DNA from: Kiloniellales bacterium
GTDB taxonomy: Bacteria; Pseudomonadota; Alphaproteobacteria; Kiloniellales; JAKSDN01
Assembly: GCA_022360075.1 (NCBI GenBank)
Contig: JAKSDN010000384.1
Location: 1-7,563, forward strand
Reading direction: 5' to 3'
DNA: 7,563 bases
Position numbers and translations under genes: made by a program. The notes beneath the pieces were generated by a model. That model had not been told where the DNA came from and ran no database searches. It saw only the letters and a list, made by a program, of their open reading frames with translations. This document shows, one piece after another, positions 7,236 through 7,563 of this stretch (position 1 is its first letter; each line of letters begins with the position of its first letter).

Positions 7236-7469
7236 TCAGCGCGGCGGCGGTCCCCGTCGCCCGGCGCGATAACGCGCCCGCCGCGCGGCCGCCTCCTTCT
7301 CGGCGAGGCAGCGCGCCATGCCCGGCGTTCCCGGAGCATGCCCTTCCGCCGCGCAGTCCGATTCGTAAAGCGAGGCCGCGCAGCCGGTCAGACCGAACAA
7401 GGCCAAGCCGGCCACAAGGCTCCGTCGGGACAGGGTGGGGGCCTGTCTCACATTCGATGATTTCTCCAT
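7236..7469 (-). CDS. Small putative lipoprotein with twin-arginine leader and Cys-PGTP-Cys motif
   Basis: A 77-residue protein of unknown function. The leader has SRRSLVAGLALFGLTGC (14-30): an arginine pair, a hydrophobic core and the lipobox LTGC with Cys30 as the lipidated residue. The mature part is only about 48 residues: a segment DCAAEGHAPGTPGMARCLAE (38-57) with Cys39 and Cys54 framing a PGTP turn, then a very basic tail (AARRARYRAGRRGPPPR). The C-x(8)-PGTP-x(n)-C pattern recalls small proteobacterial hypothetical proteins that I know only as uncharacterised; the paired cysteines might form a disulfide or bind a metal. ATG at 7467-7469 is chosen because it gives a normal leader length, though its ribosome binding site is weak; the ATG at 7554-7556 would put 59 residues before the lipid cysteine and is unlikely. 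It is convergent with the MarR gene. Confidence 0.72.
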   Translation of the reverse strand: MEKSSNVRQAPTLSRRSLVAGLALFGLTGCAASLYESDCAAEGHAPGTPGMARCLAEKEAAARRARYRAGRRGPPPR

Positions 7470-7563
7470 AGACACGAAATAGGTCGCCGGCGGAGCGCGG
7501 ACAGGCAAAAGATCGTGAGCCAACCAGGAAGCGGTGCCAACCGTTGATCCTCGCATGGGACAA
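7470..7563 (-). promoter_or_regulatory. Upstream region of the small lipoprotein gene (to window edge)
   Basis: The last 94 nt should carry the lipoprotein promoter on the minus strand. I recognise no confident promoter elements, no ribosome binding site stronger than a GGCGACC, and no gene. Confidence 0.3.

Noticed and set aside
6982..7563. Minus-strand open frame of 193 codons across the MarR gene and the lipoprotein
   Set aside because: Antisense to the clear winged-helix gene and out of frame with the lipobox-containing frame; no domain seen.

Overview
This is a 7.56 kb, GC-rich chromosomal window with codon use strongly biased to G/C in the third position. The gene types suggest a free-living alphaproteobacterium, perhaps of the Rhodospirillales/Kiloniellales kind. 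They include a TAXI-type solute-binding protein, a GST carrying an NYSSWSLR signature, a short-N-terminus M17 aminopeptidase and a RIME/Bru-RS-like palindromic repeat. The taxonomic call is inference from style and not from a marker gene.

Left part (1-2503), all on the minus strand and read right to left: an AMP-forming acyl-CoA synthetase (968-2503), then 16 nt later an M48 zinc metalloprotease lipoprotein with a twin-arginine leader (133-951), then the first 31 codons of a Phd/YefM-type antitoxin (1-93) that runs off the window edge. The 258 nt at 2504-2761 form a divergent promoter region that also contains two short palindromes.

Middle (2762-6071): an orphan TAXI-family periplasmic solute-binding protein (plus strand) converges on a glutathione S-transferase (minus strand), and their 3' ends overlap by 38 nt. 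The GST gene is divergent from an intact M17 leucyl aminopeptidase (4644-6071), whose metal ligands and catalytic residues all sit at canonical spacing.

Right part (6072-7563): a 262 nt gap holds a roughly 120 bp palindromic repeat flanked by TA (6175-6296), just upstream of a UspA-type universal stress protein (6333-6776). A short MarR-family regulator (6857-7207) follows on the same strand. A small twin-arginine-type lipoprotein with a Cys-PGTP-Cys motif (7236-7469, minus strand) converges on it.

Overall this is mostly ordinary housekeeping and accessory chromosome: fatty or aromatic acid activation, envelope proteolysis, peptide turnover, detoxification, stress response. I see no defence island, phage, CRISPR, RNA gene or clearly new multi-gene system. 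The points most worth a second look are the palindromic element in front of usp, the twin-arginine lipoproteins, the edge antitoxin whose partner lies outside the window, and the uncharacterised Cys-PGTP-Cys lipoprotein.
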